Source: Schoenoplectus triqueter (taxonomy: Eukaryota; Streptophyta; Magnoliopsida; Poales; Cyperaceae). Taken from it: 37,147 nt of DNA. The notes under the pieces are model-generated. The model saw only the letters and a list, made by a program, of their open reading frames with translations, did not search any database and was not told the DNA's origin. The stretch covers positions 1 through 37,147 of the forward strand of contig CAXKVV010000261.1 in NCBI GenBank assembly GCA_964058805.1. Reading direction: 5' to 3'. Each line of letters begins with the position of its first letter. Positions within the stretch are counted from its first letter, which is position 1. The position numbers and the translations under genes are program-made. Shown here piece by piece: positions 15,719 through 25,428 of the stretch.

Positions 15719-18700
15719 ATGGTGGGGACCACGCGCAACGTCGATTCCCCGCTTCGCCTTCAGCTCCTTTTTCGCCGATTCCCTCCGGGCCCCCGCCTGG
15801 TGCTTTCCCTGATTCTGCATCCTGCTCTCCTGTAAATTCCTGACTGGACGCGACCGTTTCCTTTGAGGTACCACTTACTCCCAGGTTCCCAGTCTTTTTA
15901 CTACTGGAGAAGACGGATGTCTTTTGTCCTATCCCCCTTTGATTTCTCCAGAGGTAGATTTGAGATTTCTGAGTTGGATGGTTTTTTATTTCTGGCGCCT
16001 TCTGAACTAAATTTAAAAATGTAAGGTGTTATAGGATTATGTCGCAACTCAAGGAATGGTTATCGAAAATGAGGAAAAAAAACTATAATTATATGTATCT
16101 TTTTTTTAGTTTATGTAGAAAGTTATGTATCGAATTTCTGTAATGAAATTAAATGGTCATCTGATGACCGGCTTCAAAAATTAATGTTTATTCTTGGGTT
16201 TTATCAATACCTCCTGAGGTGGCCAATTGATTTTCATTTTTTTCACCAAATCCGATGCACAACATATCTATATTGTGGAGAAATTTTCTATAATTTTACT
16301 TGTTTTTTAATAACCTTCTTGTTGGTTGTCATGGTAGTAGAAAAAAAACATGATCATGGATATATCCCTTCCCATACAAAAAATAGTTTAGGACGGAGTT
16401 GAAGTGCTCCTTAATTAGTTGTACAAAATTGTAAATTATTAAAATGATATCACCTGTTGCATTAAAGGAGAAGAAAACTTCCACTGACACATTCTGGTGT
16501 GTAGAGTTAGCTAGTTTAGTTTGTTATAAACTTAGAATTTGTTCTGAAAGATAAGGATACTGTTTTAGCATCATGTTTACGCAATATATGTTTTGTAAAA
16601 CACTCACTCATCCATTTGGCATGCATGTATATGTCCTTATATTCGCATTATAGTTATGTTACTTTATTATAGTAACCATGGCCGTGAAATGTATTTCTTT
16701 TAAATTCTGTTTTTCTATCTATCAGTCATGGACCAGGAGATGGGAGATGAGTGGTATAACTATGATGGTGCTTTTCATTTCCAATTCTATTGTCGTGTAG
16801 CAAGTAATAATGAACAATGTTTTGTTATATTTAAATCTATGTTCTGTTATTTAAACTGTAGCTCATCTTCTTCTTTTATGCAAAATAGATTAAAATTTTA
16901 TTAAACCAAGAAAAAAATTATATTAAACTAAGGGAAAGAAAGTATTTATGAGAGCTGTATAAGTAATAATATTTTTTCATCGTCCATACCCAGAGGTTTG
17001 ATTGAAGTTAACTCAACTTTATAAATGCTTACAAAATATCTGGAAACTTTCTCGTCCTTATTTATTGGTATTGTATGTCATTTCTTTTAATATCCATGTG
17101 ACTCATTGAAAACAACAAAGTTGAGAATGTGAAATCGACATGACCACAATTGCTCTTGCAGAGTGTCAACATGGAATCCGATTTAAAGCTTCATTGCTTT
17201 ATATCTTCTTCTACTTTGCTTGTTTCTTTTCTAATTGATCTATATACTACAATCTCAATCCTAAATCATCAAACTGGACTACCTAATTGCTTCAACTATT
17301 TTTACTTTAACTACAAGTTCTATGTATTCCTTGTATGTATCCTGTCTACTGCTCCTCCATGTATTCTTGAATCAGACAAAGTTAATGATTGTAACTAGAC
17401 TGAAAGAAAGGATTGAATATGATATATAAAACAACATTAGATTTGGTAGTTGTGCTTTCCTGAAAAAGTCACTTTCTAGTAATCTAATTAACTACATTTT
17501 TTTTAGTTACATCATCTCCAATGAAACTATAAAGCATCTGTCTTATTGTTGTCCTGTGGCATTTATAAAATAATATTGGGTGTAAAGATTCACATTACAT
17601 TGTGAAATCTTCCTATAGCATCTTATATAACCATCTTTTCCCCAAACCAAACAGTTCAAATTTATTGTCATTTAACATCACTTTTGTTATTACGTTCTTT
17701 TGAGCTGTGTAGATATGTATTGCATAACAGTCCTTATTAGAATTTGTCATTACAGCAACCCAAGAGAAGGAAGGCACCATTGAGGAAGCAGAAAAGGACA
17801 GAAGCATATAGTTTATTCAATGTGTGTCTCAAAGCTAGTCCACGTTTATTTGTATTCCGTTTTGTCAAATTTTGAGATATTTCATGTCTGGTTGTCTAGT
17901 AGTTCCTGAACCATCATCGCTAAGCTATATTGCCATATTTGACTGCTTGTTACATAAAGTATATCTTTGTGTGTTGAAGTTTGAGTTTATATGGTAGTAT
18001 AAATTTTGTTTGGAAAAGCTATATTTACATTAAGTTTTTCTTGAACTTTATGGTCTACCATTCAAGATCAGCCAGCACATGAGGTTTTAATGCATCAATA
18101 TACTAATAAGATCAGTAGACAATAAAGATATATTTATGGGACTTAAGTTCGGGGGAAATGATGACATTGTATCACTTAAATCTTTAAACTGGTACTATCA
18201 GCTTCTTTTCCCATGTGTAACAAGAACCAGTCCTCTCACCAAATAGAGCCAACACACAATAGAACCCAATTGAATTATAGATCATAGTTGGGTGCAAATC
18301 AATGAAATCATTGGTGGTTTATTTTTTGACGTAAACAAGAGCAATGGTGGAACACAACTTGGGAGATTGCAGAGTACATCACTCCTTTGGCTCATCCATT
18401 TCACCTTACCTGATTGAAGTTTTTGTTCTATCAGTCCACGATGGATTTTCCTTATCAATACCTGATTTTGCAAAAGGCGTAGGGTCAATCATTAATTGAA
18501 TCTTCTTTTCCTCCAGGAAAGAAAAGTGTTTAATTTCTAAAAGAGAAGTTAGGGTTCAAAATTATGGAAAGGGAGTTTCGGGCGAGTAGATTTTCATGTC
18601 CACCTTTACAGTGGCTAAAGAATAAAGGCGGCATCTTCTAGGCCTATTCTAGTTCTCTTCTTTTTGTTGGATTCCTTTTTATTTTTTATTCTCTTTTTCA

Positions 18701-19702
18701 CCTAATCATGCTCATCCTTTTGCGGGGTATGAAAGGGACCTATGCTTTTTATTTGCGAATGTGCTCAGATCCAACTTGGATTGGATAATTCTAGTTCTTT
18801 TAATATTTTTTTTGGTATGGAATAAAACAACAAAAAGGGACTTTATTTTAATAGGATATTTTAGAGAAACCATCTTGAATAGTGTTAGTTTAAGAAATTA
18901 TATGAATAATTTCATGAAGTAGATTTAGTTATTTTAAGTCAAAACCAGCTGGTGGAGAGGGTGGCACGATGATAATTAATTTCCAGAACCTCTTGCTTCT
19001 TTCTAAGCCCACCAAAACCCATAAACAAGAGATTAAAAGTTAGTAGATAGTTAAAAATTTAGACCACTGTAGTGTAAATTTCATCAGAAACATGTCTCCC
19101 TATTACTATACAGGCAATATACTGGTACGTAATGGTACATGACTTAGCCAGTACAGTCTTGGCACTGGTCTGGCACAGACATTGGCCTGTGGCATCTCTC
19201 TTAAAGAATGCATCAAAATTTGTGAGGCTAGAGATAGGAACTACAAGACTACTTGCGGTATCATATACTATGCACCTCCGTACTGAGTACAAGCACATGG
19301 ATGGCAAACATGGCCAGCACATTACCAGCAGCTTGGGTAGATATAGTTGAATTTCCATTGTCTTGTTGTCTATTTTTCTATTCTTGTTATTGGCATAAAC
19401 CTCTAGATATTATATAACGAAATACTTTGTATATATATATTTTTTTTCTTTATACACAGGAGTTAATGTAACCCTTATTGTGAGAAAGTGCATGAAAGTG
19501 AATCTGCATCAATACGAGTTGTTGACAAAAACATAGAGATATTGTTCACACTCTGGAACACAAGCTACCGCTAGATTCCACGCTCCATGATTATCATTGA
19601 TTCTGTTTGATAGGTGACCCAACGATTGAGAAATTAGAATCAAGATAAATTCCATTTCCACTTTTAATTTATCTCTACTAGCATACCACATGCCTCTACT
19701 AC
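15719..19702 (+). other. 5' part of duplicated unit (copy 1): no firm gene, one candidate small ORF
   Basis: Begins with a GC-rich, leader-like stretch (15719-15868) ending tttgag|gtacca, which could be an untranslated exon with a donor. An ATG at 16728, right behind the acceptor-like ctatcag, opens a 58-codon frame (16728-16904, starting MDQEMGDEWYNYDG). It also contains a GT donor after codon 13 that could join in frame to 17756-17811, behind cattacag, for a 31-aa product. I recognise neither. Both are unchanged in copy 2 at 26436 and beyond. 18480-18400 (minus) and 18565-18640 (plus, MEREFRASRFSC...) are further short frames of unknown meaning. 19100-19340 has repeated ctggtacgta/ctggtctggcac motifs typical of old transposon DNA. 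Confidence 0.4.
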
Positions 19703-19709
19703 TATATAA
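19703..19709 (+). promoter_or_regulatory. TATA box of pseudo-HPt gene, copy 1
   Basis: tatataa, 106 bases upstream of the ATG at 19815, in the context ctactatataaactgg. It is followed by a C/A-rich leader (cctcacacacaacctcg). It is identical in copy 2. Confidence 0.7.
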
Positions 19710-19814
19710 ACTGGTACCACGCTAATGATTTGTTATAGCCTCTACCTCACACACAACCTCGTACTTCTTAGGTGTCATTTATTTGATTGTTACTACATAA
19801 AAAAGAAGTAATAA

Positions 19815-22016
19815 ATGGATTATGTTAATTTGCGCCATCAATCTGCTTCCATAAGGAAAGGCCTTTTTGATCAGGTTTGTTTTCCTTTGCGGGAGAGGAA
19901 CTTTTTTCCGTCTTAATTTATACTAATATTATTCATGCATTTATGTATAATGCTTTTTTTATACTTAGTTGATATTTTATATTTATAACATCATTTGTAA
20001 TTGTATTTGCCCAAAAGATATGATGCAATATTATTCATGCATTTATGTATAATGCTTTTTTTTAAACTTAGTTGATATTTTATATTTATAGCATCATTTG
20101 TAATTGTATTTGCCCAAAAGATATGATGCAATATTTGATTGACTGAAACAATTATCTGTTAAGCAAGGACAAGGTTACACGTCCTAACATTGGTTGTAGT
20201 TATTATTTGTGAAAAGGATTTCGTAGTTAGTTAGACATCTTCATTTTTATTAATGTAAATACAATAATTGTATAAGTACCAAAGTTTGTGATTAAATACA
20301 ATAGATGTAATGCAATGTTACAGTTGATGAGTGTAATATAGCATTCAATATAAGGAGAAAGCTTGGTTGTTAATTGAATAAACTACTGAATTTATCCGCC
20401 AATTGTATGTAAGTGTATAAGATGCATCTTTCTACATCAAAGAAAAGGAAGAATCTTCATAATTTTAGAAAGCTACTTTTGTGAATGTTTATTTCTATTA
20501 TAATGAGGCATTCTTTATGCCATTTCTAGAATAATTAAAGATATAACAAGTCATGTCATATGACGCGTGAGTCGTTGATAATAATAAAAGAAGCAATTGT
20601 AAAAGTATACTTAAATTATTTAGTGATTTCAGGGTTACTTGGACGAACAATTCTTTCAGCTAGAAGATTTACAGGATGATGCAAGCCCTAATTTTGTCGA
20701 AGAAGTTGTCACCTTGTTCTTTAGGGATTCTCTGCGGCTAATGGCAAACATTGATCAAGCCTTGTGAGTGCACATATTATTTTTTGTTTTTAAAGGGACG
20801 AGTCTACCTTTTGTAGTCAGTTTAGAAAGTGAAGTATGATTTTGAAAATTACCTGTAGGGATAAGTGTGCAAAAGATTTCAACAAACTGGATGTTTACAT
20901 GCAACAACTAAAGGGTAGTTGTACAAGGTATGTAATTGCGGCTTCAGTGTATCCGTATGTTTCAATATGTTTCATTTGCTACACAGGACAAGAATGATTG
21001 ATTATTCAATTCTTATTTTGGCTCTCTTTATTTTTTTTTTATAGTATTGGTGCTTCAAGGATTAAAACTGAGTGCACGTCCTTTAGAGTTTACTGCAGAG
21101 ATGAAAATATCGAAGGGTCTCTCTCTCTCTCTCCATCTTTAGCATCCTTAATTTGTATTTTGTGCTTCCCTATTCTTACTTCTATTAGTTTGATTTTTGA
21201 CTTCCAATATTTCTTTCACCTAACTATATAGATGTGTAATGATGCAGATGTGTGAGGTCTTTCCAGAAAATTAAGAGGGAACATTCTGTTCTGAGGCAGA
21301 AACTGGAATCCTACTTTCAGGTTTTCTTATCTTGTCCATCATTATTCTTCTATAATATGCATGCATGCATTGTACAAAGTACTTTTCCTCCTAAATTCCA
21401 TTCTCTCTCTATTTACCCTAAAGAGTATTATTTGGCTACATCTCTTTGTTTGATTCATGGTGATACTATTTTTGCTCATGCTAGCTCATCTCTTGCTTGA
21501 CCCAGTATACCTCTTGAACCTGAATACTTATTTTTTTTTACTAAATAGACTAATTTTCTTACTTAAACTTCATCATTTGTTTTTTTTTCAAGTGGAAGGC
21601 CAAAGGCCTGCCATTTTGTATTAAATGAAGAAAATTAGTGCTCAGAAAATGAGCTTACAATGCCATGTCTCATAAAAACTTCATGAATTTACTATGTCAT
21701 TGATTTTATTATATATTTCGTTAAACAAGGTTGTGAATGTAATCTTACTGGGAATTCATTCCGATTATGCGGTAAAACTGTTCCTAGGAATAGCATTCGA
21801 GCAAATGTCTTGATTAGCCCAGTGCAATATGCATGAAACAGGAGTATCTTTTGTAACTTTCAATTATTCAACTTGCCTCTAGCGTGCATATAGTATAATA
21901 ATATATATAGCATATGCAGTACTAACGAGGTGGATGTTCCCTGTTTCCTTGGCTCATTTTATCAGCTGTTGCGACAAGTGGGTCCCATAGAGTGTGCTAC
22001 TAGGCCCAGCAAGTGA
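19815..22016 (+). CDS. PHP: Pseudo histidine-containing phosphotransfer protein, copy 1 (6 exons, 151 aa)
   Basis: HPt proteins (AHPs) carry phosphate from cytokinin receptor kinases to response regulators. Pseudo-HPts such as Arabidopsis AHP6 lack the phospho-His and damp the pathway by occupying partners. Exons: 19815-19874, 20633-20763, 20859-20927, 21045-21116, 21248-21320, 21966-22016; total 456 nt, one frame, GT-AG borders. The fold's helices are recognisable: GYLDEQFFQLEDLQDDASPN, FVEEVVTLFFRDS, then DVYMQQLKGSCTSIGASRIK, where the family has VHQLKGSSSSIGA. The His site is Gln79, while the following Q-L-K-G-S (80-84) is kept. The rest of the four-helix bundle follows (SFQKIKREHSVLRQKLESYF), with a short C-terminus ending TRPSK. 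Length matches AHPs (about 150 aa). The intron 4 donor, GG|gtctctctc, is non-consensus and lies in a CT repeat. The role as an inhibitor is inferred from the family. Confidence 0.92.
19925..20134. repeat. 102-bp tandem repeat in pseudo-HPt intron 1, copy 1
   Basis: Two adjacent copies of a unit starting aatattattcatgcattt and ending gatatgatgc, at 19925 and 20027, differing by only a few bases. Both units are present in copy 2, so the small duplication is older than the large one. Confidence 0.93.
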
Positions 22017-22494
22017 GTCATGGAGAAGACTCAGAAGGCTTTTGACAATATAGACATGTATTCTGACAAAATAAGAGAGTTATGTAGCTGAGTTGTGTGG
22101 AGAATCAGGCCTTGTTTGCTGAATAAGTTGCCTGTGGTAATTGCTTGGAGTGTTTGGTACTATAATAAAATGTTAATGCAATCAGCTATCTGTGTTTTGA
22201 GCCTGTCAAGTGCCTTTTGAATTTCTATGTTATGTTACATTGAGCTTGAAATGATGTTATATTGCTTCATGGTGATGATTAAATCGGGATAACATTTTCT
22301 GGCATGCTGTTCTTTAACCCATGCATCAGTTGACAAACCATTTTATATTATCATTCGCATGTGCTGATGAACCGTGTCTAAAAATGGACCATTTCTGCAC
22401 AGATCAAACCAAATTTGACTCTATATACCCGATTCGAAGCCCCCTTAAAACCCAATAAATCTATGGGCTGCATTGTGCCTCCATCTGAGGGCAG

Positions 22495-22995
22495 CAAAGG
22501 AATTGAATTTGATCGAATTAGATAGTATTTGAGTTTGAATTGAAATTAATTTGAATTAAATTGAATTCAAATTAAATCGAATTCGAACTAAATTAAACTC
22601 GAGCTAAATCAAACTCGAACTGAATTAAATTCTAGACAAACTTAATTATTTTAAATATTTACATATATTTTCATATTATCCTAAATAATTGGAGCATAAT
22701 TATTTTATTAATTTTATATTAAAGTTTAAAAAAATAATCAATTTTTATTAATTTAATAATAATTAACAACATCTTACTCATTTTATAATAAAATAATTAT
22801 ATTATTATATATATTATGGACAAAGTAGTTAAAATATATGTAAATAACTACATACTAAATTATTACGAATCGAACTCGAACAAATTCATTAAAAATATTA
22901 TCAAACTGAACTCGAATCGAACTGATAAAAAAAATTTATCGAACGAAAACGAACTCAAACTCAAACTAAAACCGAATCAAACACCGAACACACAT
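22495..22995. repeat. TCGAA/TTGAA-rich repeat region, copy 1
   Basis: Begins aattgaatttgatcgaa and carries many short motifs of the type aattcgaac, aactcgaac and caaactcaaac at both ends around an AT-rich middle (22640-22850). Such subterminal motif clusters are typical of non-autonomous plant transposons, but I could not fix terminal inverted repeats or a target duplication. It lies about 480 bases beyond the pseudo-HPt stop codon. Confidence 0.5.
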
Positions 22996-23086
22996 TATAA
23001 AATTTTCTTGCAGTACTAAAACACCGCCTCACTTTTCTCAAAGGCCTAGTTAAAGATTTTTTATTATCTTGGGCGCAAATAAAATA

Positions 23087-24511
23087 GGAGGCTGATAATA
23101 GTCTCCAATCATTTGTCCCCATGTTTTATCCCCAAGAGTTAACTATTAAGAGTCAAAGTAGTATTTTAATGGCTATTTATACTAAATATTGGTGTTATTA
23201 ATACTAAATGAAGGAACCATTGATATCTAGTTTTTTCTTGGTGTTATTAATACTAAATGAAGGAGTCATTGATAACTATTTTTTCCAACATATGAATTGA
23301 ACTACTTATAATTATTGATAATATTATTTATATCAATGTTATTGATCATTAGTGCTAATAATATCCCCAAGAGTTGACTATCAACGGTCAAAATAGCATT
23401 TGACTGCTATTTATACTGAATATTGATGCTATTAATGCTAAATGAAGAAGTCATTGATAGTCAGTTTTTTTCAGCATCTAAATTGAACTACTTATAGTTA
23501 GTGATTATCTTATTTATATCAATTATATTTATCTTAGTCATATCAATTAAACTAGTTATTGATCATTAGTAATAATCATCTCTTTTATATAATATAAGGC
23601 TTGGCATGAATAACCTAAAGATGATATTATAACAATTTAGTAGAGAGGTTTGCAAATTACAAAAATCCAAAAAAAAAAGAATAATCAGGATCCGTAAATT
23701 ATAAGTGCAAATTTCAAATTGTGCTTGTTAATGATCAATGGGAATAACGAAAGAAGATCAACCATTTATTTCCTTATAGAAAATCGGCAATCTGGGAAGA
23801 ATAGAACAAACTCGAAATGAAAAGTTAATTTGAAATTTTGTCTTATCTTCTCTTTGTTTCAAAGGGACAAATGGAAATAAAAATTAGATCCTAAAAATGT
23901 TCACATTTGCTAATAACTGAAATTGTATTCTGACAAGAAAAATCATGATTGACCTCTTTAATTGAAAAAAAAATAGAAACGCAAATTTATACAATCTTGT
24001 CATGATACGCAGATCAAATCTTAAACTTTAGATAATCAAGTGATATGAAAGATTATAATTGAAAATAGTAGCAAATAGGGAAGGAATATAGGAGAATTGG
24101 TAGGGAAATTTGAGAAAAAAAATATAAAGATGAGAAATATTAATATACATGATCAGACACTAAGATTGAAATATTTAACTAAAGAAAAAGATTCCATAAA
24201 AACTCAAATATTAGAAATACAATCATTAGGGGAAAAAATCAATTGTATCAACAAACAAAAGAATGATGTTCTCACTATGATAAACTTTAATAGTTTCATT
24301 TCTAGATGATACAGTGAAACAAGGGGCATTATGCGGGGAGGGGGGGGGGGGTAAATGTGCAAAATACGAAGTCGCTATTATTTAAACTATTTTAAAATGA
24401 AAAGATGCTTCGTGCAGTGATCAAAAAAAGAAAAGGCGTCGATAAAAAGTAGAAAGTTTGTGTTGGGGACGATTTGTGGGGACGAAAGATTGGGGACAAT
24501 AATAATATTCC
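23087..24511. mobile_element. Non-autonomous Mutator-like (MULE) element, 1,425 bp, only in copy 1
   Basis: Flanked by the 9-bp direct repeat aataaaata (23078-23086 and 24512-24520). In copy 2 the same place has one aataaaata (32792-32800) and no insert, a clean empty site. The termini are long imperfect inverted repeats: reading inward, the left 50 bases and the reverse complement of the right 50 bases agree at about 34 positions, including shared gtcccca and tccccaa blocks. A 9-bp target duplication with long inverted repeats is the signature of Mutator-like elements. The interior is AT-rich, with internal direct repeats (23130-23580) and a G-run (gggg... near 24338-24351). The only frame over 60 codons (24097-24309) is Lys/Ile-rich and resembles no transposase, so the element must move using enzymes encoded elsewhere. 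Confidence 0.83.
23130..23580. repeat. Internal direct repeats of the MULE
   Basis: A unit of about 235 bases beginning ccccaagagtt at 23130 recurs in diverged form from 23365. Within the first unit, ggtgttattaatactaaatg at 23191 recurs at 23240 (49-bp period). The divergence between units shows the element family is old, although this insertion is young. Confidence 0.8.
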
Positions 24512-24520
24512 AATAAAATA

Positions 24521-25428
24521 ACAGCATTTTTTGTGATCCTTTCAATAGGCTATGGTTCTCCCGATAGAATGTCGACAACTTTGTCAATGAATTGAGACTC
24601 TGAGAGCATTAGCGAACAAATCAGAGTTGTGTGCTTTCTATACTTTTACAAATGACGAATTAAAAAAGGTAGAATCTAATAATTGTATCTCAACACAGTA
24701 TCTGATCAAATAATCCAACTCAAAAAAATTAATCACATGCTTCAATAACAGACTAAATCTGTGTTCTCTTAATATCACCCTAAAAACTCATTGTCTTTAT
24801 ATTAACCTCATATACTCTTAATAAATAATTGTAAATATCTCAATACTCTAAATTAAGTAGGTTTATGCCGTTATGAAATATTTATCGACAACTAGCGTTC
24901 TGATGAATATGGTCGAAATTTAGTACCTAGTCAAGTACCCCCAACTCAAAAAATTGACCGCGTGCTTAAATAAAAGAGTAAATCATAGTTCTAGTGAATA
25001 TGTACAACCCTAAAATATATTGTTTTTATACCAAGCTCGTATACTCTTAATACCTAATTGTAAATTCAAAGTGTTTTAATAGTATATGTCTATAAATAAG
25101 AGTCATAGTCTTCATATTTATCACAATAAATCTTAACATCAACTGAACAAAGTCAGTATATTATCTGTATTTCAATCTTTATATCATCACATACTAATCA
25201 TTATGTATATCATAAAATCATAAGTATTAAGTAAAAATTCATCAAAAAATATTAACTAATCATTACATCCATAATTAAACTAAACAAAAATAATAACTAA
25301 ACATTAGATATTCAACACTAAAAAGTACCATTACATCTAAAATTTGACATTATCATCACTACAATCAACAAAGTACCAATACATGTCACAATAAATACCA
25401 TTACATCTAAAATCAACAAAATACCAAT
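24521..25428. other. 3' part of duplicated unit, copy 1: AT-rich, no gene
   Basis: Low-complexity A/T DNA with repeated aaagtaccaatacat / accattacatctaaaat motifs. The same sequence occurs at 32801-33711 in copy 2. No exon recognised. Confidence 0.65.

Larger units (their letters stand above)
15719..25428. repeat. Tandem segmental duplication, copy 1 (9.71 kb)
   Basis: Direct repeat with 25429-33711. Matching starts at atggtggggac (15719 and 25429) and continues nearly base for base, with scattered substitutions and 1-4 base indels, through to the sequence caacaaaataccaat. The one large difference is the 1,425-bp element at 23087-24511, present only here. The offset between copies is 9,710 bases at the start, about 9,709 across the first HPt exons and about 8,280 after the insertion. 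The copies abut directly with no spacer. Confidence 0.96.

Noticed and set aside
24097..24309. 70-codon frame inside the MULE, considered as a transposase remnant or captured gene
   Set aside because: Lys/Ile/Asn-rich, as expected from AT-rich DNA, with no recognisable motif and no splice context.
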